Shown: positions 24,520 to 33,447, counted from the first letter of the stretch. The stretch: 64,000 nucleotides of DNA from JAIBJN01 sp963784175 (GCA_963784175.1 CAWAQJ010000012.1:197402-261401), one strand, 5' to 3'. Made by a program: numbers and translations. The notes: generated by a model not told the origin, from the letters alone.

Positions 24520-25680
24520 GCGAACGCAAGCGAGGCCTCTCGACGAGGGCCATACACACTCCGCCCCTTCCCAGCGGGCCGGGAGAGGCCGTGGTCGGGC
24601 CGATCGTCGCCTCGACGACGTTCGCCTTCGAGCGTGTCGCCGACCTCGGCCGGGTGATCGCGGAGGAGGAGTACGGGTTCACGTACGCGCGGCTGCGGAA
24701 CCCGACCGTCGAGGAGCTGAACGCGGTCGTCGCCCAGCTCGAAGGCGCCGAGGCTGCGCAGTCCTTCGGCTCCGGCATGGCGGCCATAAGCGCCGCGCTC
24801 CACTCGACGCTCGCACCCGGCGACACGCTGCTCCTCGCCCAGCAGCTCTACGGCACGACGTACGACCTGGCGGAGAAGCAGCTCCGCCCGCGCGGGATCG
24901 AGATCGAGTACCTGGACGTCACCGATCCTGCAGCGTGGGAGCGCCCGGCGCGCGTCCGCTTCGTCGAGACGATGGCCAATCCGGGCTTCCCGCTGGCCGA
25001 CCTGTCCGCGATCGCGGCCACCAAGGGCGACGGCCTCATGATCGTCGACAACACGTTCGCCTCACCCGCCCTCTGTCGCCCGCTCGAGCACGGCGTCGAC
25101 ATCGTCTGCGAGTCGGCGACCAAGTACCTCAACGGCCACCACGACGTCACCGCCGGTGTGCTGGCCGGGAGCGCGGAGCTCGTCGCAGCCGCGCGCGCCC
25201 ACCAGATCTCCGTCGGCTCGATCCTCGACCCCTTCCCCGCCTTCCTCGTTCGCCGCGGCCTGAAGACGCTGACCCTGCGCATGGAACGCGCGAGCGCCAA
25301 CGCACTGACGGTCGGCCGGTTCCTCGAGGGTCACGAGAAGGTCTCGCAGGTTCTCTACGCCGGGCTCGAGAGCTACCCGCAGTACGAGCTCGCACTGCGC
25401 CAGCTCGAGCGACTCGGGCGGGATGCTCGCATTCGAGCTCGCCGGTGGGCGCGAGGCCGGCGAGCGGTTCATGGACGCGCTCGAGCTCTGCGGTCGCGCG
25501 ACGAGCCTCGGCGGCGTCGACACGGTGCTCCACCACCCGGCTTCGACGAGCCACCGCCAGTACTCACCGGAGCAGCTCGCCGCGGCCGGAGTCTCGCCGG
25601 GCCTCCTGCGCCTCTCCGTAGGGTGTGAAGATGCCGACGACATCCTCGCGGACCTCGAGCAGGCGCTCGGGCACGCATAA
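24516..25680 (+). pseudogene. Cystathionine gamma-synthase-type PLP enzyme with a +1 frameshift
   Basis: The first 300 codons encode a Cys/Met-metabolism PLP enzyme: AEEEYGFTYARLRNPTVEEL, QSFGSGMAAISAAL, VDNTFASPALCRPLEHGVDI and the PLP lysine in CESATKYLNGHHDVTAG. After YELALRQLERLG the frame breaks; the expected continuation GMLAFELAGGREAGERFMDA lies in the next frame and runs to a stop at 25680. The break is one extra G in GGGCGGG (25416-25422); removing it restores about 387 codons. Either a recent mutation or a sequencing/assembly error. Could be MetB or a related gamma-lyase. Confidence 0.88.
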
Positions 25681-26332
25681 CCGCAAGGCCGCAGTCGTCT
25701 GGCTCGGCGTCTGCGGGTTCCTGATCGCCAGCGCGTTCTACCTCGCGAGCCTGGAGACCGAGGACGACAGCGAGGCGCTGTACGACCCGGGCCTGGCCGT
25801 CGCCGGGCTCATCCAGTATGCGTTTCTCGTGCTGATCGCGGTCGGGATCGCGCGGATGTTCCCCCGCCCGATGGACGCGCTCGGCCTCCGCCGTTTCAAG
25901 GCCCGCTGGGTCTGGATCTCGTTCGTCGTCGTGCTCGTGACCCTGGCCGTCGGCATCGCCCTCGAGCCGATCCTGCACGGCGGCGAGGAGCAGGGCCTTG
26001 CCCCGGACAACTGGGAGCCCGACCACGCGGGCGCTTTCGCCGTGAACACGGCGATGATCGTGCTCGTCGCGCCGTTCGTCGAGGAGCTCTTCTTCCGCGG
26101 CATCGGCGTCCGCGCGCTGACCGTCTTCGGCACCATGGCGGCCATCCTGCTCTCGGGGATCGTGTTCGGCGCCGTGCACGGCATCCTCGGCGCACTCCTG
26201 CCGCTGGCGCTCTTCGGTATCGGGCTTGCCTGGATCCGTGTCCGCTCCGCCAGCATCTGGCCGGGATTCATCGCCCACGCGGCCTACAACGGCATCGGAG
26301 TCGTCTTCCTCGTGCTCAGCTGGGTCGTCTAG
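25625..26332 (+). CDS. CPBP-family intramembrane metalloprotease
   Basis: The 235-residue protein has about seven membrane helices and the three CPBP (Abi) motifs: FVEELFFRGIG (EExxxR), FGAVHGILGA (FxxxH) and HAAYNGIG (HxxxN). These enzymes resemble Rce1-type proteases; bacterial substrates are mostly unknown. The GTG at 25625 overlaps the end of the PLP-enzyme gene by 56 nt; an ATG two codons later is an alternative. Confidence 0.9.
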   Translation: MKMPTTSSRTSSRRSGTHNRKAAVVWLGVCGFLIASAFYLASLETEDDSEALYDPGLAVAGLIQYAFLVLIAVGIARMFPRPMDALGLRRFKARWVWISFVVVLVTLAVGIALEPILHGGEEQGLAPDNWEPDHAGAFAVNTAMIVLVAPFVEELFFRGIGVRALTVFGTMAAILLSGIVFGAVHGILGALLPLALFGIGLAWIRVRSASIWPGFIAHAAYNGIGVVFLVLSWVV

Positions 26333-26358
26333 TCCGTGAAGCGCGGCGGCGGCGCGGA

Positions 26359-26364
26359 TATTCT
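26359..26364 (+). promoter_or_regulatory. Candidate -10 of leaderless chorismate mutase promoter
   Basis: TATTCT lies 9 nt upstream of the ATG at 26374 in a 41-nt gap. There is no ribosome-binding site between the hexamer and the ATG, consistent with a leaderless mRNA. Confidence 0.5.
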
Positions 26365-26373
26365 GGGCGCCTG

Positions 26374-26661
26374 ATGCGGCCGAGCGACCCCGAGCAAGAC
26401 CAAGTCGTCCGCGAGCTGCGCGAGCGCATCACCGAGGCCGACCGCGCGATCCTCGAGGCCGCCAACACGCGCCTCCGGCTCGTCCGCGAGCTGCGCGAGC
26501 ACAAGATCGCCCAGGGCTGGGACTTCGTCGACCCGGGCCGCGAGGAGCGGCTCCTCGACGCGCTCGCCCGCGAGAACCCGGGGCCGCTCAGCGAGGACGC
26601 CGTGCGACAGCTCTTCGTGGACCTCCTCGCGCTGACGAAGCGCGAGGTCGCCGGCGGCTAG
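26374..26661 (+). CDS. AroQ-class chorismate mutase
   Basis: The 95-residue protein is all-helical and matches a single chorismate mutase type II domain: LRERITEADRAILEAANTR, LVRELREHKIAQGW with active-site arginine and lysine, and DPGREERLLDALARENPG with the second substrate-binding arginine. It would convert chorismate to prephenate for Phe/Tyr synthesis. No fused prephenate enzyme or other aromatic gene is adjacent. It converges on the bifunctional-nuclease gene with only 3 nt between the stops. Confidence 0.87.
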   Translation: MRPSDPEQDQVVRELRERITEADRAILEAANTRLRLVRELREHKIAQGWDFVDPGREERLLDALARENPGPLSEDAVRQLFVDLLALTKREVAGG

Positions 26662-26664
26662 CGC

Positions 26665-27153
26665 TCAGCCCTCGGTCGAGAAGTCGTCGGGCTTGACCTC
26701 GTCGAGGAACTTCTTGAACTCCTCGACGACCTCTTCCTCGTTCACGTCCTCGTGCTCGAACTCGATCGCGCTCTCCTCGATCACGGCCTCGGCCGCGAAG
26801 ATGGGCGCGCCGGCCCGGACTGCGAGCGCGATCGCGTCGCTCGGCCGCGAGTCGATCTCGAGCTCGGTCCCGTCCACGGACACGGTGATGAGCGCGTAGA
26901 AGGTGTTCTCGCGCAGCTCGGTGACCGCGATGCGGACGACACGTGCCTCGAGCTGTCCCAGGATCTCGGTGAAGAGGTCGTGGGTCATGGGGCGGGGCGT
27001 CGCTGCGCCCTGGAGCTTCATGAGGATCGCCGCCGCCTCGGGATGCCCGATCCAGATCGGGAGGAACTTGTTGCCGTCGGCGGTCTTCAGAAGGACGATC
27101 GGCTGCTTGCCGACCATGTCGAAGCTCACGCCGTAGATGACCATCTCGTGCAT
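26665..27153 (-). CDS. Bifunctional nuclease-family protein (DUF151)
   Basis: The 162-residue protein has the DUF151 core: IVLLKTADGNKFLPIWIGHPEA, RPMTHDLFTEILGQLEARVV, and ALITVSVDGTELEIDSRPSDAIALAVR. The tail is strongly acidic (EFEHEDVNEEEVVEEFKKF). Family members are single- or double-strand nucleases linked to stress in plants and mycobacteria; bacterial roles are not settled. The ATG at 27153 has a GAGGGC ribosome site 9 nt upstream and a TATCAT hexamer at 27177-27172; a TTG two codons earlier is possible. Confidence 0.88.
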   Translation of the reverse strand: MHEMVIYGVSFDMVGKQPIVLLKTADGNKFLPIWIGHPEAAAILMKLQGAATPRPMTHDLFTEILGQLEARVVRIAVTELRENTFYALITVSVDGTELEIDSRPSDAIALAVRAGAPIFAAEAVIEESAIEFEHEDVNEEEVVEEFKKFLDEVKPDDFSTEG

Positions 27154-27171
27154 GGACAAAGCCCTCGTCTG

Positions 27172-27177
27172 ATGATA
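27172..27177 (-). promoter_or_regulatory. Candidate -10 of DUF151 gene promoter
   Basis: TATCAT on the minus strand would give a leader of about 10 nt containing GAGGGC ahead of the ATG. No -35 match is visible 16-19 nt upstream. Confidence 0.4.
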
Positions 27178-27246
27178 GCCGCGGCCCTTGGAACGGGAAC
27201 CTCCTCAGGAGACACGGCGGCTTCGGCGACCGCGGGGTCGGCGAAA

Positions 27247-27310
<64 letters not shown>

Positions 27311-27320
<10 letters not shown>

Positions 27321-28186
27321 GCGCCGGGAGATTGTAGCGAGGCACGCTCGAGCGCTTCGACGATCTCCTCCAGCTCGACCTCGGACTCGAAATAGAGCTC
27401 GATGCGGCCGCTCGCCACCTTGGCGTCGGCGCCTGTGAGCCGCCGCAGGACGTCCCGGGCGCGGGCAGCTACGGCCGGGTCGACGGGTTGCCGCCGGCGT
27501 GGCTTCGTCCGCGCGCCGGCCCAGCGGGCGGCGCGCTCCGCGGCGCGCACGGACATGCCTCCGCGGACGATGCGCCGGGCGAGCCTGCGCCGCTCCTCGT
27601 TGTCCGGGACCGCCAGCACCGCACGGGCATGGCCTTCGGAGAGCTGCCCGCGCTCGACGAGGCCGAGCACGTCGTCGGGGAGCTCGAGGAGGCGCACGCG
27701 ATTGGAGACCGTCGGCTTCGAGCGGCCGACCTGCTCGGCGACTTCGCCGAGGCCGAGCCCGAACTCGTCCATGAGCACGGCGTAGGCCCGGGCCTCGTCG
27801 ACGGGCGAGAGATCCTCGCGCGCAACGTTCTCGACGAGGGCGATGAGCAGTGAGTTGCGATCGTCGGTCTCACGGACGAGCGCGGGAACCGTCGCCAGGC
27901 CGGCGACGCGGGCGGCTCGCCAGCGACGCTCTCCGGCGATCAGCTCGTAGCCGCCCTCCGGGGAGGTGCGCACGACGACCGGCTGCACGACACCCTGGGC
28001 GCGGATCGACTCCGCCAGCTCTTCGATGCGCTCGCCGTCCAGGCGCTTGCGCGGCTGGCGAGTGTTCGCCCGGATCGAGCCGATCGGCAGCTGGACGAGC
28101 TCGGTCGCCGTCGTCGCGCCGCCCATGAGCACCTCGAGGCCGCGGCCGAGACCTCTGCGCGGGCTGGGGCTAGCCGCGGTCGACAA
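27311..28186 (-). CDS. parB: Chromosome partitioning protein ParB
   Basis: The 291-residue protein begins SPRRGLGRGLEVL, the peptide that stimulates ParA, then has the CTPase/ParB domain (IRANTRQPRKRLD, VVVRTSPEGGYELIAGERRWRA), the ENVAREDLSPVDEA block, a helix-turn-helix (EVAEQVGRSKPTVSNRVRLL) and a C-terminal dimerisation region. It binds parS near the origin and loads SMC. The TTG at 28186 overlaps the parA stop by 17 nt and is needed to include the conserved N-terminus. Its TAG stop lies inside the tRNA-Ile gene. Confidence 0.95.
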
Positions 28187-28922
28187 GCTCGCTCGCCACC
28201 CGGTAGTAGGCATCGGCTCCAGGGGAGCTCCGGTCGTACGCGGTGATCGGCAGGCCGTGGCTCGGCGCCTCAGCCAGTCGCACGCTGCGGGGCACGACGG
28301 CGTTGAAGACCAGCTCTCCGAAGTGGCGCCGGACCTCGGCTGCGACATCGGCGGCCAGGCGTGTTCGACCGTCGACCATCGTGAGGATCATCCCGGCGAG
28401 CGCCAGCTTCGGGTTCAGCCGCGCACGCACGAGCTCGATCGAATGCAGAAGCTGAGTGAGCCCCTCGAGCGCGTAGTACTCGCATTGCACCGGGACGATC
28501 ACGCGATCGGTGGCGGCCAGGGCGTTGACGGTCAGCGGCCCGAGTGACGGCGGGCAGTCGATGAAGACGAAGTCGTAGCGCTCCCGCGCCGGCTCGAGCG
28601 CGCCCGGGAGGAAGGTCTCGCCGTCGTCGCGCCGCGCCAGCTCGACCGCCGCCCCGGCGAGCTCGGGGCGCGAGGGGACGAGGTCGAGGTTCTCGAACCG
28701 GGTCGCGTGGGCAACGTCGCCCAGCGGCGCACCGTCGAGGAGGTCGTACGTCGAAGTCCCGTTCGCAGCCTCACCCAGGCCGGAGGTCGCATTCGCCTGC
28801 GGGTCGAGGTCGACGACGAGCGTCGAGGCGCCCGCCTCGGCGAGGCACGCAGCGATGTTCACGGCGGTCGTCGTCTTGCCGACGCCGCCCTTCTGGTTCG
28901 CCAGGGCGAAGACCTTTCCCAC
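28170..28922 (-). CDS. parA: Chromosome partitioning ATPase ParA/Soj
   Basis: The 250-residue ATPase has the deviant Walker A NQKGGVGKTTTAVNIA, Walker A' VVDLDPQANATSG, and Walker B YDFVFIDCPPSLGPLT. It moves ParB-parS complexes and can influence DnaA. The GTG at 28922 starts directly before the conserved strand VFALANQKGG, 14 nt after the rsmG stop. No ribosome site is visible, so coupling with rsmG is likely. Confidence 0.95.
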   Translation of the reverse strand: MGKVFALANQKGGVGKTTTAVNIAACLAEAGASTLVVDLDPQANATSGLGEAANGTSTYDLLDGAPLGDVAHATRFENLDLVPSRPELAGAAVELARRDDGETFLPGALEPARERYDFVFIDCPPSLGPLTVNALAATDRVIVPVQCEYYALEGLTQLLHSIELVRARLNPKLALAGMILTMVDGRTRLAADVAAEVRRHFGELVFNAVVPRSVRLAEAPSHGLPITAYDRSSPGADAYYRVASELVDRG

Positions 28923-28936
28923 AGAGGCGATGCTAG

Positions 28937-29557
28937 TCAGGCGAGAGGACGTTTCCGGGCCACGCCCGGGCGGCGCGGGAAGCGTTCCGGTGTGGCCTCG
29001 ACCTTCTGGACGACGAGCAGCCCGCGCCGGTCGGAACCACGCAGCGGCACGAGCTCCGGCCTCCCTCCGCCGACGGCCTCGGATGCGACCGCGGCCGCAG
29101 CGAGATCCACCTCGCCCGCAAGCAGGATCACGCGCCCGCCCGCGCGCACGAGAGGCAGGCACCACTCGAGCGCGACCGGAGCGGGTGCGAGCGCCTGCGC
29201 CAGCGCCGTGCCGTACGCATCGCGCCCCTCACCCCTGCCGTGCTCCTCCGCACGGGCACAGACCACCGAGACGTTCGCCAGCTCGCGAACGGCGGACTCC
29301 AGGAAGTCGCACGTGCGGCGGTGGGCCTCGAGCAGGTCGACGCGAAGCTCGGGGCGGGCGAGAGCAACCGGGATGCCCGGCGAGCCCCCACCCGAGCCGA
29401 CGTCGACGGCCGGGCCTTCTTCGATGAGCTCTGCGGCGGCGAGCGCGTCGTCGACCAGGACGCGGCGAGCCTCGCCCGGGTCGCGCACGGCGGTCAGGCC
29501 GGGCGTGCCCAGCACCGACTCGAGCCAGCGCTCGAGCCGCGGATCGCCCGCGGTCAT
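28937..29557 (-). CDS. rsmG: 16S rRNA (guanine-527-N7) methyltransferase
   Basis: The 206-residue SAM-dependent enzyme carries motif I as AVDVGSGGGSPGIPVALARP, then VDLLEAHRRTCDFLESAV. It modifies helix 18 of 16S rRNA; loss gives low-level streptomycin resistance in many bacteria. Its place between jag and parA is the usual origin-region order. The ATG at 29557 overlaps the jag stop (ATGA). Confidence 0.94.
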   Translation of the reverse strand: MTAGDPRLERWLESVLGTPGLTAVRDPGEARRVLVDDALAAAELIEEGPAVDVGSGGGSPGIPVALARPELRVDLLEAHRRTCDFLESAVRELANVSVVCARAEEHGRGEGRDAYGTALAQALAPAPVALEWCLPLVRAGGRVILLAGEVDLAAAAVASEAVGGGRPELVPLRGSDRRGLLVVQKVEATPERFPRRPGVARKRPLA

Positions 29558-30264
29558 TCCGGGGGCGCGGGGGCGATGACGACGTGCCGGTTCGGCTCGG
29601 TCCCGTCGCTCGAAGTGACCACGTCTTGGCGCTCCGCAAGGTAGACGTGGACGACCTTGCGCTCGACCGCCGTCATCGCCTCGAGCGAGACCGGCCGCTG
29701 GGTCTCCACGGCCTCCGACGCGGCGCGGTCGGCTGCGCTCTCGAGCGACGAGCGGCGGCGATCGCGATAGCCGGCGGCATCGACGACGACCTCCTTGCGG
29801 TCCTCCTCGCGGCCGCGCCACAGAACGGCGTTGGCGAGGTACTGGATCGCGTCGATCGTGTGGCCGCGCTTGCCGATCACGAGCCCGAGCTCCGCGCCCT
29901 CGAGGGTTGCGTAGAGCGACGTCTCGTCCTCGGCGATCTCGATCCGGCACGGCGCGCCAAGGGCCGAGCAGACCTGCTCGAGCAGCTCGCGCAGTTTCGC
30001 GGCAGGCGTGCCCGGCTCCTCGCTCGCAGCCTGCGCAGGAGCCGGAGGTTCGACGGCCTTGGCGATCACCCTCGCCGGGACGCGGCCGACACCCAGGAGC
30101 CCGCGCTCGCCCTCCGAGACGACGGTGAAGCTGACTGCCGCCTTGTCGAGACCGGGGAAACGGCGCTCGAGCTCGCGGAGCGCCGTCCACTTCGCCTCGC
30201 CGACGGTCTCGCCCTCGGCCTCGACGACATCCTGGCTGCCGTTCTCGTTCTCGACCTCGGTCAC
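29554..30264 (-). CDS. jag: Jag/KhpB (EloR) RNA-binding protein
   Basis: The 236-residue protein has an N-terminal Jag-N-like segment (about 20-70, with RGLLGVGRVPARVIAK), a KH domain with LVIGKRGHTIDAIQYLANAV and an R3H domain with SAADRAASEAVETQRPVSLE and ERKVVHVYLAER. Jag/KhpB binds RNA and controls cell elongation in Gram-positives. GTG at 30264 overlaps the yidC stop as GTGA. Confidence 0.94.
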   Translation of the reverse strand: MTEVENENGSQDVVEAEGETVGEAKWTALRELERRFPGLDKAAVSFTVVSEGERGLLGVGRVPARVIAKAVEPPAPAQAASEEPGTPAAKLRELLEQVCSALGAPCRIEIAEDETSLYATLEGAELGLVIGKRGHTIDAIQYLANAVLWRGREEDRKEVVVDAAGYRDRRRSSLESAADRAASEAVETQRPVSLEAMTAVERKVVHVYLAERQDVVTSSDGTEPNRHVVIAPAPPE

Positions 30265-31079
30265 CGGCGGGCCCTCGGGCCTTTCTTCTTGCGGCGGCGG
30301 ACGCGCTGCTGGCCGGGCTGGGCCGGCTTGGGCTCGGCGTCGGCCGGCGTCGCAGTGCTTTCCTCGACCTCCGGAGGCGGCGCCTTCGGAGGGGTACGCG
30401 ACGAGCGCTTCTGCGGGGGCGGAGGCTTGGGCGCCATTCGCCTCGTCACGAGGCCCTGGCCGACCGACCACAGGTTGGTCGTCGACCAGTAGAGCATCAG
30501 CCCCATCGGGAAATTGATGATGAACGGGATGATCACGAAGGGGAGCCCGAGGAAGATGTAGCGCTGCCGCGGGTCGGTCATCGGCATGGAGATCACCGAC
30601 GCCAGCTGGCTCCCTACGTAGATGACGAGCAGCAGCCAGCCCGACCAGTGCGAGTTGATCGGATCGGTGATGCTGGGGACGATCCCGAGCCAGCCAAGCT
30701 CGGAATCCGGGTAGAGCGGAAAGACCTCGTCCTCGAAGTCCCGCAGCACGAAGAAGAGCGAGATGAAGACGGGGATCTGCAGGAGGATCGGGAGGCACGA
30801 AGCCATCGGGTTGACCTTGTTCTCCCGATAGAACTTCATGACTTCCTCGTTCATCTTCGCCCGGTCCTGCTTGTACTTCTGCTGGATCGCCTTCAGCTCC
30901 GGGGCGTGCTGCTGGAGCCGCTTCATCGACCGGAACTGCTTGATCGTCAGCGGCAGGATCGCCATCCGCACGAGCAGGGTCAGGACGACGATCGCCCAGC
31001 CCCACGGCAGCCCGACGGAGGAGTGGAGGCCCTCGAGCGCCCAGGTCAGGAAGTCTTCGATCGGGCGGAGCGGGCTCAC
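30261..31079 (-). CDS. yidC: Membrane protein insertase YidC
   Basis: The 272-residue Oxa1-type insertase starts with the first conserved helix region (GLPWGWAIVVLTLLVRMAI), followed by the cytoplasmic helical hairpin (KRLQQHAPELKAIQQKYKQD), then the helices PMASCLPILLQIPVFISLFF and INFPMGLMLYWSTTNLWSV. The C-terminal tail is long, proline-rich and strongly basic, as in ribosome-binding YidC2-like proteins. It lacks the large periplasmic domain of Gram-negative YidC. GTG at 31079 overlaps the yidD stop. Confidence 0.95.
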   Translation of the reverse strand: MSPLRPIEDFLTWALEGLHSSVGLPWGWAIVVLTLLVRMAILPLTIKQFRSMKRLQQHAPELKAIQQKYKQDRAKMNEEVMKFYRENKVNPMASCLPILLQIPVFISLFFVLRDFEDEVFPLYPDSELGWLGIVPSITDPINSHWSGWLLLVIYVGSQLASVISMPMTDPRQRYIFLGLPFVIIPFIINFPMGLMLYWSTTNLWSVGQGLVTRRMAPKPPPPQKRSSRTPPKAPPPEVEESTATPADAEPKPAQPGQQRVRRRKKKGPRARR

Positions 31080-31306
31080 GGCTTGAAGATCCTCCGGTCA
31101 CGGACGTGGTCGACCCCGCCGTGGCTCCAGGGATTGCACCGCAGGAGCCGCCACGCGGCGAGAATCGCCCCGCGCAGGACCCCGACCTCGTGGATCGCGT
31201 CGAGCGCGTAGCGCGAGCACGTGGGGTGGTACTTGCAGCGGGGCCCGAGAAGCGGGCTCACGACCGCCCGGTAGGCGTGCACCGGGAGAGCGGCGATCTG
31301 CCTCAC
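31076..31306 (-). CDS. yidD: Membrane protein insertion efficiency factor YidD
   Basis: The 76-residue protein shows the full YidD pattern: YRAVVSPLLGPRCKYHPTCS, the SRYALDAIHEVGVLRGAILA helix and RLLRCNPWSHGGVDHV. Start is GTG at 31306 overlapping the rnpA stop. The gene sits between rnpA and yidC as in most bacteria. Confidence 0.95.
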   Translation of the reverse strand: MRQIAALPVHAYRAVVSPLLGPRCKYHPTCSRYALDAIHEVGVLRGAILAAWRLLRCNPWSHGGVDHVRDRRIFKP

Positions 31307-31662
31307 GCGACCGTGCCCTCCGCAAGCGTGAAGACCTCGGTCACGCGCTCCGTCAGCCACGGGAAGCCGCGGCTCTCGACCGCCTCGGAGAGACCCGGGC
31401 GCGCGATGAGCACGTAGTCGTGGCCCGTCGGCACGGACTCGGAAACCTCCTCGAAGGCCGCCCGCAGGCGGCGCTTCAGGCGGTTGCGGTCGACCGCGCC
31501 TCCGAGCTGCCGCGAGACGGCGAGCCCAAGACGCGACTCACCCAGCGGGTCCTCCTCGCGCGGGAACGAGTAGAGGACGAGGAAGCGTGTCGACACGGAC
31601 TTGCCCTTGCGGTAGACGGCGTCGAAGTCGCGGGAGCGGGAAAGGCGGTGGCGTCGGGACAC
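31303..31662 (-). CDS. rnpA: Ribonuclease P protein component
   Basis: The 119-residue basic protein begins with RRHRLSRSRDFDAVYRKGKS and contains the RNR signature AVDRNRLKRRLRAAFEE, which binds the RNase P RNA. It matures tRNA 5' ends, including the tRNA-Ile at the far end of this gene group. GTG start at 31662, 9 nt after the rpmH stop. Confidence 0.95.
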   Translation of the reverse strand: MSRRHRLSRSRDFDAVYRKGKSVSTRFLVLYSFPREEDPLGESRLGLAVSRQLGGAVDRNRLKRRLRAAFEEVSESVPTGHDYVLIARPGLSEAVESRGFPWLTERVTEVFTLAEGTVA

Positions 31663-31671
31663 TCTTGCCGC

Positions 31672-31806
31672 TCACGCGGAGAGGCGCTTGCGCCCCTTGG
31701 CGCGGCGGCGTTTGAGGATCGCGCGGCCCGCGCGAGTCGACATTCGCGCCCGGAATCCGTGCCGGCGCTTCCGCCTGCGCACGTTCGGCTGGTACGTTCG
31801 CTTCAC
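31672..31806 (-). CDS. rpmH: 50S ribosomal protein L34
   Basis: This is a 44-residue, very basic protein reading KRTYQPNVRRRKRRHGFRAR and then MSTRAGRAILKRRRAKGRKR, the universal L34 pattern. It starts with GTG at 31806 and is the first gene of the minus-strand origin operon. A TATACT hexamer at 31856-31851 probably drives it, giving a leader of about 40 nt that contains a GC-rich inverted repeat. Confidence 0.97.
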   Translation of the reverse strand: MKRTYQPNVRRRKRRHGFRARMSTRAGRAILKRRRAKGRKRLSA

Positions 31807-31850
31807 GAGAGAAAAGAGTGTCGAAAGGCCGCGGGGGCGGCCGGTCGCCC

Positions 31851-31856
31851 AGTATA
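31851..31856 (-). promoter_or_regulatory. Candidate -10 of rpmH operon promoter
   Basis: TATACT on the minus strand is the closest match to TATAAT near rpmH. The start codon lies 44 nt downstream; the transcript would begin near 31843 and run through rnpA, yidD, yidC, jag, rsmG and parAB. Confidence 0.5.
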
Positions 31857-32036
31857 GAGGAGTGCTCCAAGGCTCCGGCGCATCGACTTCGCCCTCGAGC
31901 GTAATCCACAGCCTCGAAGGCGCATGGAAGGACGCGGGAGGCGATCTTTCCACACCTGTGGATAAGCGTGTGGAGAGGGGTAAAAGTCCTGCAAATACGC
32001 GTTTCTGTCGCTCGGCGATTTCCCCAGGCCGAGCCA

Positions 32037-32066
32037 TTGTAGGCGGCCGAGAGGCGCTGCTATAGT
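32037..32066 (+). promoter_or_regulatory. dnaA promoter
   Basis: TTGTAG (32037-32042) and TATAGT (32061-32066) with an 18-nt spacer make the best sigma-70-type promoter in the window. The start would be near 32073, about 70 nt downstream of the DnaA-box cluster, leaving a 34-nt leader with a GGAGGAG ribosome site. Confidence 0.6.
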
Positions 32067-32106
32067 CGCCGCTTCGCAGGCGACGGCGGAGGAGCGGAAC
32101 AAGGGC

Positions 32107-33447
32107 GTGCAGCGGGCGTCAGAGCTTAGTGCGGACGCACTTTGGGGCGAGATTTCGTCCCGTTTGCGCGACGCTCTGAACGACGCGACCTACACCACCT
32201 GGTTCGCCGAGGCGGGCCTGGGCGCTGTCGACGACGACGCGTTCGTCGTGCTCGTGCCCAACGACTTCACGCGCGAGTGGATCGAGGGTCATTTCCGGGG
32301 TCTCCTGGAAGAGATCGTTCGCGACATGCTCGGCGCGGAGCGGCCGGTGAGGATCACCGTGCGCGAGCTCCAGCCGACGCGTGACGTCCGCATTCCGCCC
32401 CGGCCGGCACGGTCGCTCGAGGGCCTCAACCCGAAGTACACGTTCGACTCGTTCGTGATCGGCTCGTCGAACCGCTTCGCCCACGCCGCCGCGCTCGCGG
32501 TGGCCGAGGCGCCGGCACAGGCCTACAACCCACTCTTCATCTACGGCGGGACCGGGCTCGGCAAGACGCACCTCCTCCAGGCCGTGGCTGCCTACGTGAC
32601 CGAGCACACGGGTGACCTCTCGGCGCGCTACGTGACGAGCGAGACCTTCATGAACGACTTCATCAACTCGCTCCGCGACAAGCGCATCGAAGGCTTCAAG
32701 CAGCGCTACCGCCACTACGACGTCCTCCTGATCGACGACATCCAGTTCTTCGAGCACAAGGAGCGGATCCAGGAGGAGTTCTTCCATACCTTCAACAGCC
32801 TCTACGAGGCCGGCCGGCAGATCGTGATCTCGTCCGACCGGCCGCCGCGGGCGATCGCCACGCTCGAGTCGCGGCTGCGCTCGCGCTTCGAGTGGGGGCT
32901 GATCACGGACATCCAGCCGCCCGACCTCGAGACGCGCATCGCGATCCTGCGCAAGAAGGTGAAGACCGACGCGATCCACGTGCCCGACTCGCAGGTGCTC
33001 ACCTTCATCGCGAGCCGCATCTCGACGAACATCCGCGAGCTCGAGGGCGCGCTCACGCGCGTCGTCGCGTTCTCATCGCTCACGGGCCGGCCCATGACGG
33101 TGGAGCTCGCCCAGGAGGTCCTCAAGGACGTCTTCCCGCAAGGCGAGATGCCCGAGATCTCCGTCGAGCAGATCCAGCAGACCGTCGTCGAGCGCTTCGG
33201 CATGTCGCTCCAGGAGCTGACCGGCGACCGGCGCTCGCAGGCGATCGTCTACCCGCGCCAGGTGGCCATGTACCTCTGCCGGGAGCTCACCGACAGCTCG
33301 CTTCCGAAGATCGGCAAGAAGTTCGGCGGACGCGACCACACGACGGTCATCCACGCGACGTCCAAGATCGCGAAGCTCATCCAGGAGGACAGGAACGTCT
33401 ACAACCTGGTCCAAGAGCTGACGGCGCGCATCAAGCAGGCCCGTTGA
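32107..33447 (+). CDS. dnaA: Chromosomal replication initiator DnaA
   Basis: The 446-residue protein has an N-terminal DnaB-interacting domain, a short linker, the AAA+ domain with Walker A IYGGTGLGKTHLL, Walker B VLLIDDIQFFEHKER, sensor segments, and a C-terminal DNA-binding domain with the signature GGRDHTTVIHATSKI. It is shorter than most actinobacterial DnaA proteins because the domain II linker (about residues 85-105) is brief. GTG at 32107 follows GGAGGAG at 12 nt. Confidence 0.98.
   Translation: MQRASELSADALWGEISSRLRDALNDATYTTWFAEAGLGAVDDDAFVVLVPNDFTREWIEGHFRGLLEEIVRDMLGAERPVRITVRELQPTRDVRIPPRPARSLEGLNPKYTFDSFVIGSSNRFAHAAALAVAEAPAQAYNPLFIYGGTGLGKTHLLQAVAAYVTEHTGDLSARYVTSETFMNDFINSLRDKRIEGFKQRYRHYDVLLIDDIQFFEHKERIQEEFFHTFNSLYEAGRQIVISSDRPPRAIATLESRLRSRFEWGLITDIQPPDLETRIAILRKKVKTDAIHVPDSQVLTFIASRISTNIRELEGALTRVVAFSSLTGRPMTVELAQEVLKDVFPQGEMPEISVEQIQQTVVERFGMSLQELTGDRRSQAIVYPRQVAMYLCRELTDSSLPKIGKKFGGRDHTTVIHATSKIAKLIQEDRNVYNLVQELTARIKQAR

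Larger units (their letters stand above)
31807..32106. other. rpmH-dnaA divergent intergenic region with DnaA-box-like cluster (possible oriC part)
   Basis: This 300-nt non-coding gap holds the divergent rpmH and dnaA promoters and a cluster of DnaA-box-like 9-mers: TGTGGATAA, a perfect box, at 31957-31965; TAATCCACA at 31902-31910 (one mismatch); CTTTCCACA at 31946-31954 and TGTGGAGAG at 31969-31977 (two mismatches each). Just downstream is an AT-richer stretch (31980-32010). DnaA autoregulation or origin function are both plausible. Confidence 0.6.
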
